Shown here piece after piece: positions 1-8,505 of a DNA stretch of 64,000 nucleotides (position 1 is its first letter; every line of letters starts with the position of its first letter). The notes beneath the pieces are model-generated. The model saw only the letters and a list, made by a program, of their open reading frames with translations. It was not told the DNA's origin and did no database searches. The DNA is taken from assembly GCA_035649635.1 (NCBI GenBank), contig DASRJE010000187.1, positions 1 through 64,000 on the forward strand, in the 5' to 3' direction. Position numbers and translations under genes: made by a program. This stretch comes from Gp6-AA40 sp035649635. Its GTDB lineage: Bacteria; Acidobacteriota; Vicinamibacteria; Vicinamibacterales; UBA2999.

Positions 1-900
1 AACCGCGACGACATCGCGCAGGAGAGCGAGCTCGGCCCGACCAGCAACCTGACGTTCGGCGTCCGGCGCAATCAGAACGCCGACCCGGGCATCCAGCGAC
101 CGTATCAGTTGCTTGGTGATATCGGAATCCAGCACGAGCTGAAGCCGGGGCTTGCAGTCGCCGTCGGTTACTTCCGCCGCAGCTATGAGCAGATAGTCTG
201 GACCGACAACCTGGCCATCAGCCACTCGGACTACACGCTGCTGACGACACCCGACCCGCGTGGGAACGGTGAGCTGCTGCCCGTGTACAACCTCGATCGC
301 GCGAAGCTGGGTCTCGTCAACGAGCTCGACACGAACTCGGACCTGAACACCAGGGTGTACAACGGCGTCGACGTGTCGTTCAACTATCGGTTGCCGAAGG
401 GTGGAACGATCTATGGCGGTACGTCGACAGGACACGTGATTGTCGGGACCTGCCAGGTCGACGATCCCAACAACCTGCGTTTCTGCCAGCAGGGTGACTA
501 CGACATTCCCATGGCGACGCAGTTCAAGCTCGCTGGCAGCTATCCGATGTGGTGGGATATTCGGGTGAGCGCGACGATCCAGAGCACGCCCGGAACGGAG
601 CGGTCGATCACGTATCAGGTCACGCGAACCCAGATCCCCACGCTCACGCAGGCGTCGGTCAATGTGAGGCTCAACGAGCCCGGCAGCGAGTACAACGACC
701 GCGTCAACCAGTTCGATTTGAGCCTGACGCGCAATTTCCGCAGCGGCCGTTTCGTGTTCAGGCCCGAGCTGAGCCTGTTCAACCTGTTCAATGCCAATCC
801 AGTGACGCAGCAGACCAACACGTACGGTCCGGCGCTGGGCAATGCAGTCACGATCCTGCCTGCCCGCTTGCTGCGGATTGGGTTGAATATGGACTTCTGA
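1..900 (+). CDS. TonB-dependent receptor, C-terminal beta-barrel (5' end outside window)
   Basis: An open frame runs from base 1 to the TGA at 898-900, about 299 residues, with no start in the window, so only the C-terminal barrel of an outer-membrane receptor is present. The translation shows amphipathic strand-turn-strand patterning, a late segment RFVFRPELSLFNLFNANPV typical of the last barrel strands of TonB-dependent and Oar-like receptors, and a terminal Phe (LRIGLNMDF), the usual outer-membrane barrel insertion signal. The plug and any carboxypeptidase-like N-terminal domain would lie upstream. Acidobacteria carry many such receptors and the ligand cannot be told from the barrel. A TTG at 109 is not a credible start because the frame is open before it. 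Confidence 0.8.
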   Translation, partial: NRDDIAQESELGPTSNLTFGVRRNQNADPGIQRPYQLLGDIGIQHELKPGLAVAVGYFRRSYEQIVWTDNLAISHSDYTLLTTPDPRGNGELLPVYNLDRAKLGLVNELDTNSDLNTRVYNGVDVSFNYRLPKGGTIYGGTSTGHVIVGTCQVDDPNNLRFCQQGDYDIPMATQFKLAGSYPMWWDIRVSATIQSTPGTERSITYQVTRTQIPTLTQASVNVRLNEPGSEYNDRVNQFDLSLTRNFRSGRFVFRPELSLFNLFNANPVTQQTNTYGPALGNAVTILPARLLRIGLNMDF

Positions 901-917
901 TCGAGCAAACCCCTATC

Positions 918-989
918 AACTCCCAATTCCCAACTTCCAAACTCCAAGGCGGGATCTTTGGGGTTGGGAGTTGGGGTTCGGGATTCGGC
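918..989. repeat. Inverted pair of degenerate 7-bp tandem arrays
   Basis: The left arm reads CAACTCC, CAATTCC, CAACTTC, CAAACTC in exact 7-bp register. The right arm reads TTTGGGG, TTGGGAG, TTGGGGT, TCGGGAT, the inverted sense. The arms can pair into a long imperfect hairpin just after the receptor stop codon. The same unit recurs at eight other places in the window. It may act as a transcript 3' structure, but no T-run follows. Confidence 0.75.
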
Positions 990-1054
990 AGTCGTTTACG
1001 GTTTCCTCGGTGCCTCGGTGTGTCGTGATCGGCGAAAATCGTGGGACTACTCTC

Positions 1055-1705
1055 ATGTCGATCGTTAGGCGGCTGGCGCCGATTGGATTAGCGATCTCAG
1101 GGTTTCTGCTCGTGAATGGAGCGGGTCTGATCCTCGCCCAGGGTCCACCGCTCCAGCCGCTCGACAGCGGGAAGGTGCCGTACTTCATCGCGCAAGCCGA
1201 GGCCGGATCTGATGCCCGAGCCGGGGATCGCGACCTCGCTCGCTGGGCGCTCCAGGTCTGGGAACGCACGATTGGCGGGGCAATCCGGTTTGAACCGGCC
1301 CCGACTGAACGCGAAGCGCTCTTGCGCGTATATTTCGTGCCTGCCGCATCGGGTCAGTACGGGGAGATGCGCTCGCTCGCTCTCGACGGGCGGCGCGGCG
1401 CTGCCGTATTCATCCGGCCGGACGTGTCCGCACTCGGTCCTGACATGGCGCGCGCCGCCGGCGGCGATGCGCTGATGCGCGACGCGATCGTGTACCTGAC
1501 GTGCCTGCACGAACTCGGGCACGCTGTCGGCCTCAGTCACACCGCCGACTTCGCCGACATCATGTACTTCTTCGGTTACGGCGGCGACCTCGTCGGCTTC
1601 TTCGACCGTTATCGCCGCCAGCTCCGTAGCCGCGACGACATCCAGAAGACTTCGGGTCTGTCGGCCGCGGATGCGCGCCGTGTCCGCGAGCTCTACGCGA
1701 AGTAA
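1055..1705 (+). CDS. Secreted matrixin-like (metzincin) zinc metalloprotease
   Basis: A protein of about 216 residues beginning MSIVRRLAPIGLAISG, with a hydrophobic segment and an A-Q-G cleavage-like site typical of a Sec signal peptide. The central motif HELGHAVGLSH matches the metzincin zinc site HExxHxxGxxH, followed by DIMYF, which resembles the Met-turn region. The catalytic His and Glu are all present. ATG 1055 is chosen over 971 because it places the signal peptide at the N-terminus and because the upstream part overlaps the heptamer repeat. It probably acts outside the cytoplasm on peptides or proteins; the substrate is unknown. It stands alone between two repeat-filled gaps. Confidence 0.72.
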   Translation: MSIVRRLAPIGLAISGFLLVNGAGLILAQGPPLQPLDSGKVPYFIAQAEAGSDARAGDRDLARWALQVWERTIGGAIRFEPAPTEREALLRVYFVPAASGQYGEMRSLALDGRRGAAVFIRPDVSALGPDMARAAGGDALMRDAIVYLTCLHELGHAVGLSHTADFADIMYFFGYGGDLVGFFDRYRRQLRSRDDIQKTSGLSAADARRVRELYAK

Positions 1706-1950
1706 AGCGCAGAGGAAGCAGGGGGCGCGGGGAAGGGCTTAAAACGCAGAGACCGCAGGGAAGCAGAGCAACACAGGGGCCACGGGTCGAGCCGGCCCTA
1801 CGCGCGGGCACATCGGCGCGCGAAGCGCGGCGACCCGTGGCGTATCCGATTTCGCTTGTCATCTCTGCACCTCCGCGCGCTCCGCGTTGAAGGACTAGTG
1901 AATGCGGTCGCGACCGAAACGAGCGTCCCCCAATACGGCGCGATTCATGG
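1706..1950. repeat. Gene-free stretch with inverted repeats
   Basis: No credible gene. The stretch holds CGCAGAG/GCAGGGAAGCAG-type repeats (1706-1770), a 10-bp perfect inverted repeat CCACGGGTCG (1780-1789) and CGACCCGTGG (1829-1838) enclosing a GC-rich loop, and a CTCTGCACCTCCGCGCG segment near 1862-1880 that mirrors the left repeat. The whole looks like a degenerate long hairpin built from small repeats. Confidence 0.5.
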
Positions 1951-1953
1951 ATA

Positions 1954-2766
1954 ATGCCGAGCATGAGCAGCAGTCGCCTGGCGGTTGCCTTCGCGATCGT
2001 GATGAGCGCATCCCTTCACGCGCAGTGGCTGAACTATCCGACCCGCGGCGTGCCGCGCACGTTGGACGGAAAACCCGACCTGTCCGCGCCGGCTCCGCGC
2101 ACCGCTGCCGGCAAACCGGACCTGTCCGGTGTGTGGCAACTCGAGCCGCGGCCGTGCGGGCCGGAGGGATGCGGGGACTACCCGGCAGCAGCAGAGTTCC
2201 TGAACTTCGGCGCCAAGCTGCAAGGCGGCTTGCCGTATCAGGAATGGGCCGCGGCGCTCGTAAAGGAGCGCACCGAGCAACTGGGACGCGATGACCCTGT
2301 TGGGTTCTGCAAGCCGGGTGGGGCGCTCCGGATTCTCACGTTCCCGCCCTACAGGAAGTTCTTACAACTCCCCGACCTGTTCGTGATCCTATCGGAGCGC
2401 GACGTGACTTACCGCCAGATATTCATGGACGGAAGACCGTTGCCGGTCGATCCCACGCCGACCTTCAACGGATATTCCATTGGCGCTTGGGACGGCGACT
2501 CGCTGGTTGTCACGAGCAACGGGTTTCGCGACGGCACGTGGATCGATCGCATCGGTAGTCCGATGAGCGACGCGGCGAAGTTGACGGAGAAATTCCGGCG
2601 CGTCAACTACGGTCGGCTCGAGATCGAGGTGACCCTCGACGATCCGAAGGTGTACACGCGCCCGTGGACGGTGACACTTACTCAGCGGCTCGTACTCGAC
2701 ACAGATCTCCTCGACTACCACTGCACTGACAACGAACGCGACGCAAAGCACATGGTAGGCAAGTAG
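1954..2766 (+). CDS. Secreted protein with PDLSGVW motif, acidobacterial type, function unknown
   Basis: A protein of 270 residues. The N-terminus (RLAVAFAIVMSASLHAQ) looks like a Sec signal peptide, so the product should be exported. The motif GKPDLS occurs twice, the second time as GKPDLSGVWQ, the hallmark of a large family of secreted proteins that is greatly expanded in Acidobacteria. The rest (PTFNGYSIGAWDGDSLVV, RDGTWID) is typical of the same family, which has no assigned reaction that I know of. ATG 1963 is an alternative start three codons downstream. Gene context gives no clear partner. Confidence 0.65.
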   Translation: MPSMSSSRLAVAFAIVMSASLHAQWLNYPTRGVPRTLDGKPDLSAPAPRTAAGKPDLSGVWQLEPRPCGPEGCGDYPAAAEFLNFGAKLQGGLPYQEWAAALVKERTEQLGRDDPVGFCKPGGALRILTFPPYRKFLQLPDLFVILSERDVTYRQIFMDGRPLPVDPTPTFNGYSIGAWDGDSLVVTSNGFRDGTWIDRIGSPMSDAAKLTEKFRRVNYGRLEIEVTLDDPKVYTRPWTVTLTQRLVLDTDLLDYHCTDNERDAKHMVGK

Positions 2767-2886
2767 CGCCAGCGTCCACGCAGGTTTGATCCGGCCCTCG
2801 ACAGTCCCTCACTCCTGCCGACAGGTGCGGCTTATTTGCTCGCGGCTGCTGTGTCGAGCAAAATGCGGCACGGACAGACGCACGTC

Positions 2887-2910
2887 CAGGCGGGTCATTA
2901 GACCCGCCTG
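2887..2910. repeat. REP-like perfect hairpin
   Basis: CAGGCGGGTC (2887-2896), loop ATTA, GACCCGCCTG (2901-2910): a 10-bp perfect palindrome. The GGCGGGTC/GACCCGCC core recurs at 10.1 kb and 42.6 kb. It lies 25 bp upstream of the next start codon, so it would sit in that gene's 5' leader. Confidence 0.75.
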
Positions 2911-2935
2911 AGACAGACCAGAGAGTGGAGACCGA

Positions 2936-4087
2936 ATGAATCGCATCGGAATGGGTCTCGTGGGCGCGGGGTTCGTCGGACCACATCACGTCGATGCCGT
3001 CAGGCGCCTCGGCTTCGTCGACATCGTCGCGGTTGCCGGCAGCAACGACGAATCGGGACGGTCAAAGGCCGAGGCGCTCGGCGCACGCAAAGGCTACGGC
3101 AGCTATCAAGCCCTGCTCGATGATCCGGACGTCCACGTCGTCCACAACGCCACGCCTAACCACTTGCACTATGACGTCACCTCAGCGGCGCTTGCGAAAG
3201 GAAAGCACGTCGTCTCCGATAAACCGCTGGCCGTCAACGCCGCGCAAGCCAAGCGCCTGGTCAACGAAGCGCAGCGCGCTGGCGTTGTCGCGGCCGTCAC
3301 GTTCAACTACCGCGGTAACCCGATGGTGCAGCAGGCGCGAGCGGCAATCGCCGGTGGAGAGATTGGCACGCCGCATTTCCTGCATGGACATTACCTGCAG
3401 GACTGGTTACTCAAGGACACTGACTACTCGTGGCGGCTCGATCCCGAGAAAGGGGGACCCTCGTCGGCGCTCGGTGACATTGGGTCGCATTGGTGCGACC
3501 TGGCCCAGCATGTGACCGGCCTGCGCATTACGCATGTTCTCGGCGACATCGCAACGGTCATCAAGAAACGAAGGAAGCCGCTCGGATCGCGTGACGCGTT
3601 TCAGACGGGAGGCGGCGACGAGGGAGACTTGGTCGACATCCGAGTCGAGGACCTGGCATCAGTGCTCCTTCGATTCGACAACGGCGCCCGCGGGAGCTTC
3701 TCCGTTGGCCAGGTGTGCGGCGGGCACAAGAACGATCTCGTGCTCGAGGTGTGCGGAGCGAACGCGTCGCTCGTCTGGCGGCAGGAAGCGCAGAACGAGC
3801 TGTGGGTCGGCCATCGTGACAAGGCCAACGAAGTGCTGCACAAGGATCCAGCGCTCCTCGACGCCGACGCGCGGGGGTTTGCGCATCTACCAGCCGGCCA
3901 TCAGGAGGGGTGGGCGGATGCGTTTTGTAACGTGCTGCGCGAGATCTATCGATGCATCGCGGCGGGACCACCGTATCCCCCGCTTCCGCCCATGGTCGCC
4001 AGCTTCGAAGACGGCTTCCGCGCCAATCGAATCGTCGATGCGATTCTCGAAAGCGCCGCAGACGGCGGCGCGTGGACCCGCGTATGA
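2936..4087 (+). CDS. Gfo/Idh/MocA-family NAD(P)-dependent oxidoreductase
   Basis: A protein of 383 residues. The N-terminal Rossmann dinucleotide site is GLVGAGFVGPHH (residues 7-18). The SDKPLAVN segment corresponds to the conserved EKP motif whose Lys binds cofactor and substrate. The C-terminal half carries the family's beta-sheet domain (GGPSSALGDIGSHWCDLA, with the usual G-D-x-G-x-H-x-x-D pattern). Family members oxidise or reduce sugars, inositols or their derivatives. A GGAG ribosome site lies just upstream of ATG 2936. The stop overlaps the next start by ATGA (4084-4087), so it is translationally coupled to a TIM-barrel sugar isomerase/epimerase, pointing to a two-step sugar or polyol route. 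The substrate is not determinable. Confidence 0.88.
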   Translation: MNRIGMGLVGAGFVGPHHVDAVRRLGFVDIVAVAGSNDESGRSKAEALGARKGYGSYQALLDDPDVHVVHNATPNHLHYDVTSAALAKGKHVVSDKPLAVNAAQAKRLVNEAQRAGVVAAVTFNYRGNPMVQQARAAIAGGEIGTPHFLHGHYLQDWLLKDTDYSWRLDPEKGGPSSALGDIGSHWCDLAQHVTGLRITHVLGDIATVIKKRRKPLGSRDAFQTGGGDEGDLVDIRVEDLASVLLRFDNGARGSFSVGQVCGGHKNDLVLEVCGANASLVWRQEAQNELWVGHRDKANEVLHKDPALLDADARGFAHLPAGHQEGWADAFCNVLREIYRCIAAGPPYPPLPPMVASFEDGFRANRIVDAILESAADGGAWTRV

Positions 4088-5358
4088 CCAGCGAGGCTCA
4101 ATTGCAAACGCGGCCTTTCAAGCCGTCTGGATTCGAACCAAAGTTCATGAAGGTGGGGATCCTGACGGCCGCGCTGCAGGAGTTGACACCGCGTGACCAG
4201 CGGGATGCCGATCCCGATCGGGCAATCGAAGACTGGCTCGCATTCGCGCGTGAGCTCGGGGCAGATTACATTCAACTCTCCGCGGCTCTTCATCCCTCCG
4301 AGGCCGACGTGCCGCCGGAGGCGATGCTCGATCCGGTCGCCAACACCCTGGACTTGCGACGCCCGTTCGACGCCGACCGGGCGCGTCGCGTCCACGCGGC
4401 GATCAAATCGACCGGCGTCGGACTCTCCGACCTCGGGTACTTCGACAATCTTCTGCATCACGACCGGACGATTCGTCAAAAGAAACATGATTTTCTGCTG
4501 CGCGTGTTCGATGCGGCCGTGCGTCTTGGTGCCAACGCTGTCTGCGGATTCGTCGGACGCAATCAACAGCGCAGCATGGACGAGAACCTCCTCGACTTCG
4601 AGGAGCACTTCATCCCGCTGCTGAAGGCGGCGAAAGAGCGCGGGCTCACCTATCGCGTCGAGCAGTGCCCGATGCCGGGATGGACGATTGGCGACAACTG
4701 GCACAACAACATCGCGTACACGCCCGGTGCGTGGATTGCGCTGCACCGAATCTGCGAGAAGCACGGGGTCGGCGATCAATTCCGCATTCACTACGACCCC
4801 TCACACGCGATCCTGATGGGGCAGGACACGCGCTCGATCTTTCAGTACCTGAAGGACGAGGGATACGGCTTCCTCATCGGCGGTTTTCACGTGAAGGGTC
4901 AGGTCATCGACGCGAAGGGCGTCTCGGCGTGGGGCTACGGCGGGCAGACGATGGAGAGGGGAGATTGGATCGATGGCAAGCCGTCAGACCGGCCTGCCGA
5001 CCAACTGAATGCCTGGAAGAAGCAGGTCGTGTTGTGTGAACACGAGTTACCCGGCACCGCACGACATGATCCGCTGGCCTATCTGCAGAACCGCACCGTT
5101 GACTGGCTGGATCATCAGCTCGCCGCGCGTGAACTGCTGCCGCTCGACGCCGCCAGCACGCACCTGGTCGTCGAACACGAATATCCGCCGGCGCGCATCC
5201 AGGACCGCGAGAGGCTCAAGCCGATCCTGCAGGGTTCAATCGCCTTCGTGAAACGGATCGACGAAGCGGCCGCGTGCATGTACGCGCTGCAGCACGAAGT
5301 GCTCACCGGGCAAGGTATTCCGGTGCAGGGCAGCGGGAGGCAGCCTTATCGCACGTAG
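4084..5358 (+). CDS. Sugar phosphate isomerase/epimerase-like TIM-barrel protein
   Basis: A protein of 424 residues from the ATG that overlaps the upstream stop. The segments GADYIQLSAALHP, LGANAVCGFVGRN, YRVEQCPM, FRIHYDPSHAIL and GGFHVKGQV follow the order of metal-ligand-bearing strands in the xylose-isomerase-like AP-endonuclease-2 fold (Glu, Asp, His, Glu ligands). It is longer than typical family members (about 280 residues); the extra C-terminal part (from about residue 330) has no motif I recognise. Coupling to a Gfo/Idh/MocA dehydrogenase is a recurring arrangement for inositol-like or 3-keto-sugar metabolism. The last 13 bp overlap the convergent gene on the minus strand. Confidence 0.78.
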   Translation: MTSEAQLQTRPFKPSGFEPKFMKVGILTAALQELTPRDQRDADPDRAIEDWLAFARELGADYIQLSAALHPSEADVPPEAMLDPVANTLDLRRPFDADRARRVHAAIKSTGVGLSDLGYFDNLLHHDRTIRQKKHDFLLRVFDAAVRLGANAVCGFVGRNQQRSMDENLLDFEEHFIPLLKAAKERGLTYRVEQCPMPGWTIGDNWHNNIAYTPGAWIALHRICEKHGVGDQFRIHYDPSHAILMGQDTRSIFQYLKDEGYGFLIGGFHVKGQVIDAKGVSAWGYGGQTMERGDWIDGKPSDRPADQLNAWKKQVVLCEHELPGTARHDPLAYLQNRTVDWLDHQLAARELLPLDAASTHLVVEHEYPPARIQDRERLKPILQGSIAFVKRIDEAAACMYALQHEVLTGQGIPVQGSGRQPYRT

Positions 5359-7268
5359 GACTCGGCGCGCTGGAGATCAGCGCGCGCTTTGGTGTCCTGC
5401 GGATCGAGCTCGACGGCGCGCGCGAAGTGCGGCACCGCCGCAGCAACCTGACCGGAAGCCGCCAGTGCCGTTCCAAGCAGGTAATGGCCGCGGGCATTCA
5501 GCGGATCGAGTTCGATCACCCGCTTGAATGTCGTGACGGCAGCGTCCAGTTGCCCTGTCTGCCCCTGCGCGATCCCAAGCAGACGCAGCGCGTCGGGATT
5601 GCCGGGTTGTAGTTCTGCCGAGATTTGAAACTGCCGCACGCCATCGGCAGTGCGCCCCTGTCGCAGGAGTACCTCGCCGAGGTATGCGTGAGCGGGTCCT
5701 TTGCCGGGTTGCAGGCGAACCACCTCGGTCAGTTGAGCAGCCGCTTGATCGAGCTGGTTGAGCGCGGAGTAGGCGCGGCCGAGCGCCTCCCGCGCGTCCA
5801 CGACTCTGACATGTGTGGGCGCCAGTTGGATGAAGCGCTCGAGTTCTTCGGCACCGCGGGCGAGCTCGCCGCCGGAAACGTGCTCGACGCCCAACATGAA
5901 GCTGGACACCGGATCGTCCTTGGCCCGCTCGAGGTACTGGATGGCCTCCTGACGCCGCCCGGCATCGTTCAGCGCCACGGCCAGCATCTGGTAAGCGCGC
6001 GGATGCGGACGGCGATCGACTGTGGTCTGCAGGATCGAAACTTTCGACCCATACTCGCGGTTCCGTTGCATCGTTGCCACACCAAGCGCCAGGCACAGGC
6101 ACAGCGCGCCGGCAAGACCGACGTGATGTGGTCGAGTCGTGACGTGCGCGATCCAGGCTCTGTATACGCCGAGCACGATCAGCACCACGAGTGCCGCGAG
6201 TGGCAGGTACATCCGCCGCTCGGCCGCAACCTCCGTGGCGATCGGGATGATGCTCGATGTTGGCGCCAGCGTGATGAAGCACCAGGCGCCGAGGAAGCCG
6301 ACCTGTGGTCGGCGAGCGAGCAGCATGAGCACGACGACGGCGAGCGCCGTCACCGCCAGCATCGGCAGCCACACATCGATCAACGTCAAGGGTTGGGGGA
6401 CCCCGTAATCGAGAACCAGGTTTCGCGGCCAGAACGTCAGGCGCAGATAGGTGAGCAGGATGGGCGCCTGGTTGAGCAGATACGTCCATCCACTGACCTT
6501 CGTGTCGAAGCCAACGGTCGTCCTTGGCACCGATGCCATGAGCGTTGCGAGCACCACCCAGGTTGATGCCAAACCGACGTAAAGCCTCGTCCGATGTGCC
6601 TTGCGCAGCAGGGCGCGGTCCGCGAACGCGTAGTCGAAGAGAACGACGGTCAGTGGCGCCGTCGCCATCGATTCCTTACAAGCCATTCCCGTCGCGCAGG
6701 CGACGATCGCCGCTGCCTGCCATCGGCCCTGACGTCCCGCGAGCGCCCGCACGCTGCAGTACAGCGTGAGCAAGTAGAAGAGTCCCATCATCGACTCGGT
6801 GCGCTGCGTGACGTAGTCGATGGTCTCGGTCTGCAATGGGTGCAGCATCCAGATGAGCGCGGCGATCCACGCCAGGTTCGTGGCCTGCGCGACAAACGTG
6901 GGAGCAACCGAAGGAAGCAGTAGTGTGCGGCGCACGAGCCCGAATAGAGTCAGCGCGGCGAGCAGGTGGACGGCCAGGTTCGTCAGCCGATATCCGCGGG
7001 TATCCATGCCGCCGGCTGCGTAGTTGAGGGCGAACGTCAGGTTGACAATCGGGCGGCCGGCGACCGGCGTCTCTCGTAGCGGCGACAGCGGGACGCTGAG
7101 CGGCCAGAGTTGTCGGATCCGTTGATTGTCGATGATGGCCGTCTGGTCGTCGAAGATGAACGGAGAGGAAAGACTATTCGCGTACACCAGTACGCCCGCG
7201 ATGACGATGATCGCCGCGAGGAGTACGAGAGTCCGGTCTCGCGTCAGAGCGAGGCCCCTTTTGAACAT
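5346..7268 (-). CDS. Polytopic membrane protein with C-terminal TPR array (TMTC/O-mannosyltransferase-like)
   Basis: A protein of 640 residues. Roughly the first 400 residues are membrane segments; near the N-terminus FDDQTAI and GRPIVNLTFALNY match the acidic-loop region of TMTC-type and other GT-C glycosyltransferases. From about residue 410 the chain becomes soluble tetratricopeptide repeats (for example GPAHAYLGEVLLRQGRTADG and NARGHYLLGTALAASGQ). The likely role is transfer of a lipid-linked sugar to an exported protein, or assembly of a surface complex; neither is shown by sequence alone. It is transcribed alone on the minus strand and converges on the sugar isomerase with a 13-bp stop overlap. 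Confidence 0.72.
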   Translation of the reverse strand: MFKRGLALTRDRTLVLLAAIIVIAGVLVYANSLSSPFIFDDQTAIIDNQRIRQLWPLSVPLSPLRETPVAGRPIVNLTFALNYAAGGMDTRGYRLTNLAVHLLAALTLFGLVRRTLLLPSVAPTFVAQATNLAWIAALIWMLHPLQTETIDYVTQRTESMMGLFYLLTLYCSVRALAGRQGRWQAAAIVACATGMACKESMATAPLTVVLFDYAFADRALLRKAHRTRLYVGLASTWVVLATLMASVPRTTVGFDTKVSGWTYLLNQAPILLTYLRLTFWPRNLVLDYGVPQPLTLIDVWLPMLAVTALAVVVLMLLARRPQVGFLGAWCFITLAPTSSIIPIATEVAAERRMYLPLAALVVLIVLGVYRAWIAHVTTRPHHVGLAGALCLCLALGVATMQRNREYGSKVSILQTTVDRRPHPRAYQMLAVALNDAGRRQEAIQYLERAKDDPVSSFMLGVEHVSGGELARGAEELERFIQLAPTHVRVVDAREALGRAYSALNQLDQAAAQLTEVVRLQPGKGPAHAYLGEVLLRQGRTADGVRQFQISAELQPGNPDALRLLGIAQGQTGQLDAAVTTFKRVIELDPLNARGHYLLGTALAASGQVAAAVPHFARAVELDPQDTKARADLQRAESYVR

Positions 7269-7332
7269 GTTCGACCAAGTATAAGCGTCGAGTTTTCGCG
7301 GTGGGCACTATGCAGTAGTCTCGGCGAAATCG

Positions 7333-7361
7333 TTACACTGATTGTGATCCGAAAATACTGT
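7333..7361 (+). promoter_or_regulatory. Putative sigma-70 promoter of the Rieske oxygenase gene
   Basis: TTACAC (7333-7338), 17-bp spacer, TACTGT (7356-7361), with the start codon 15 bp downstream. Found by eye; the boxes are only moderately close to consensus. Confidence 0.35.
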
Positions 7362-7375
7362 GAAGTCTTGTGGCC

Positions 7376-8503
7376 ATGCCAGATTCCATCGCAGAGATCA
7401 TCGCCCGTTATCACGCAGACGCGCCGCTGGCGCAGGCGTCCACGATTCCAGCGGCGTGGTACGTCGACCCACGTGTCTGGGATCTCGAGCGTCGCACGGT
7501 GTTCAGGCGCACATGGCAGGTGGTGGGTCGCGTCGACACCCTGATCACTCCGGGTAACTACATCACCTGCGAACTTCCCGGCGGAGAGCCCATCGTCGTC
7601 GCCCGAGGACCTGACCATGCCCTGCGCGGCTTCTACAACGTCTGCCGTCACCACGCCGCCGCGGTCGCGACGGAGAGCCACGGTTCAGCGCAGCAGTTCA
7701 GGTGTCCCTATCACGGATGGACCTACGCCCTTGACGGCACGCTGAAAGGAACACCCGATTTCGCCGGCGTGGGCGATTTCGATCGTGCGTCGCATGGGCT
7801 CGTGCCTGTCGATTGTGCCGAGGCAGAGAAGTGGGTGTGGGTCAGGCTCGAACCTGGTGGTCCGCCGTTAAGTGGATTCCTCGGATCGGATCTCTCGAGT
7901 CACCTCGCGGCGCGCGGCTTCGAATCGCTGCACTGGATGGAGCGTCGGCACTACACGCTCGATTGCAACTGGAAGGTGTTCGTCGACAACTACCTTGATG
8001 GCGGCTATCACGTTCCGCACGTTCATCGTGGGCTCGACAGTGTTCTCAGCTCGCGCGAGTACACGATCGAAACGGGCGAGCGCTTCTGCCTGCAGTGGAG
8101 CCCGATCGTGAGCGAGGGCGCCGAGGCCCGAACAGGGGCCGTGCGACAGGGTGAGCACGCCTTCTACTACTGGATCTATCCAAACTTCATGATCAACTGC
8201 TACGGGCGCGCGATGGATACCAACCTGGTGATTCCACGCGGCGTCGACAAGACGGAGGTCGTCTTTGACTTCTACTTCACCGACGTATCAGAGCGCGCGC
8301 GTACAGAGAGCCTTGCCAGTATCGCGGTCAGTCACGAGATCCAGGATGAGGACGTTGCCATCTGTCTCTCTGTCCAACGCGGTCTCGCGTCGCGCGCGTA
8401 CGACGCCGGGAGGCTCTCCGTGCGCCGCGAGGCCGGTGAACATCTCTTCCATCGATTACTTCACGCAGACCTCATGGCTGGCCTCGTTGACTCTCGCGCC
8501 TGA
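7376..8503 (+). CDS. Rieske non-heme iron oxygenase, alpha subunit
   Basis: A protein of about 375 residues. The N-terminal Rieske [2Fe-2S] site is seen as VCRHH (C-x-H) and CPYHGW (C-x2-H), spaced as in ring-hydroxylating oxygenases. The catalytic mononuclear iron site is DNYLDGGYHVPHVH, supplying two His, with a later Asp/Glu expected in the DEDVAICLSVQ region. Such enzymes hydroxylate aromatics or demethylate quaternary amines, and the overall pattern resembles the choline/carnitine/stachydrine oxygenase group. No ferredoxin or reductase gene is adjacent, so electrons must come from a partner encoded elsewhere. GTG 7370 is an alternative start. It ends 2 bp from the convergent PQQ gene. 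Confidence 0.88.
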   Translation: MPDSIAEIIARYHADAPLAQASTIPAAWYVDPRVWDLERRTVFRRTWQVVGRVDTLITPGNYITCELPGGEPIVVARGPDHALRGFYNVCRHHAAAVATESHGSAQQFRCPYHGWTYALDGTLKGTPDFAGVGDFDRASHGLVPVDCAEAEKWVWVRLEPGGPPLSGFLGSDLSSHLAARGFESLHWMERRHYTLDCNWKVFVDNYLDGGYHVPHVHRGLDSVLSSREYTIETGERFCLQWSPIVSEGAEARTGAVRQGEHAFYYWIYPNFMINCYGRAMDTNLVIPRGVDKTEVVFDFYFTDVSERARTESLASIAVSHEIQDEDVAICLSVQRGLASRAYDAGRLSVRREAGEHLFHRLLHADLMAGLVDSRA

Positions 8504-8505
8504 CC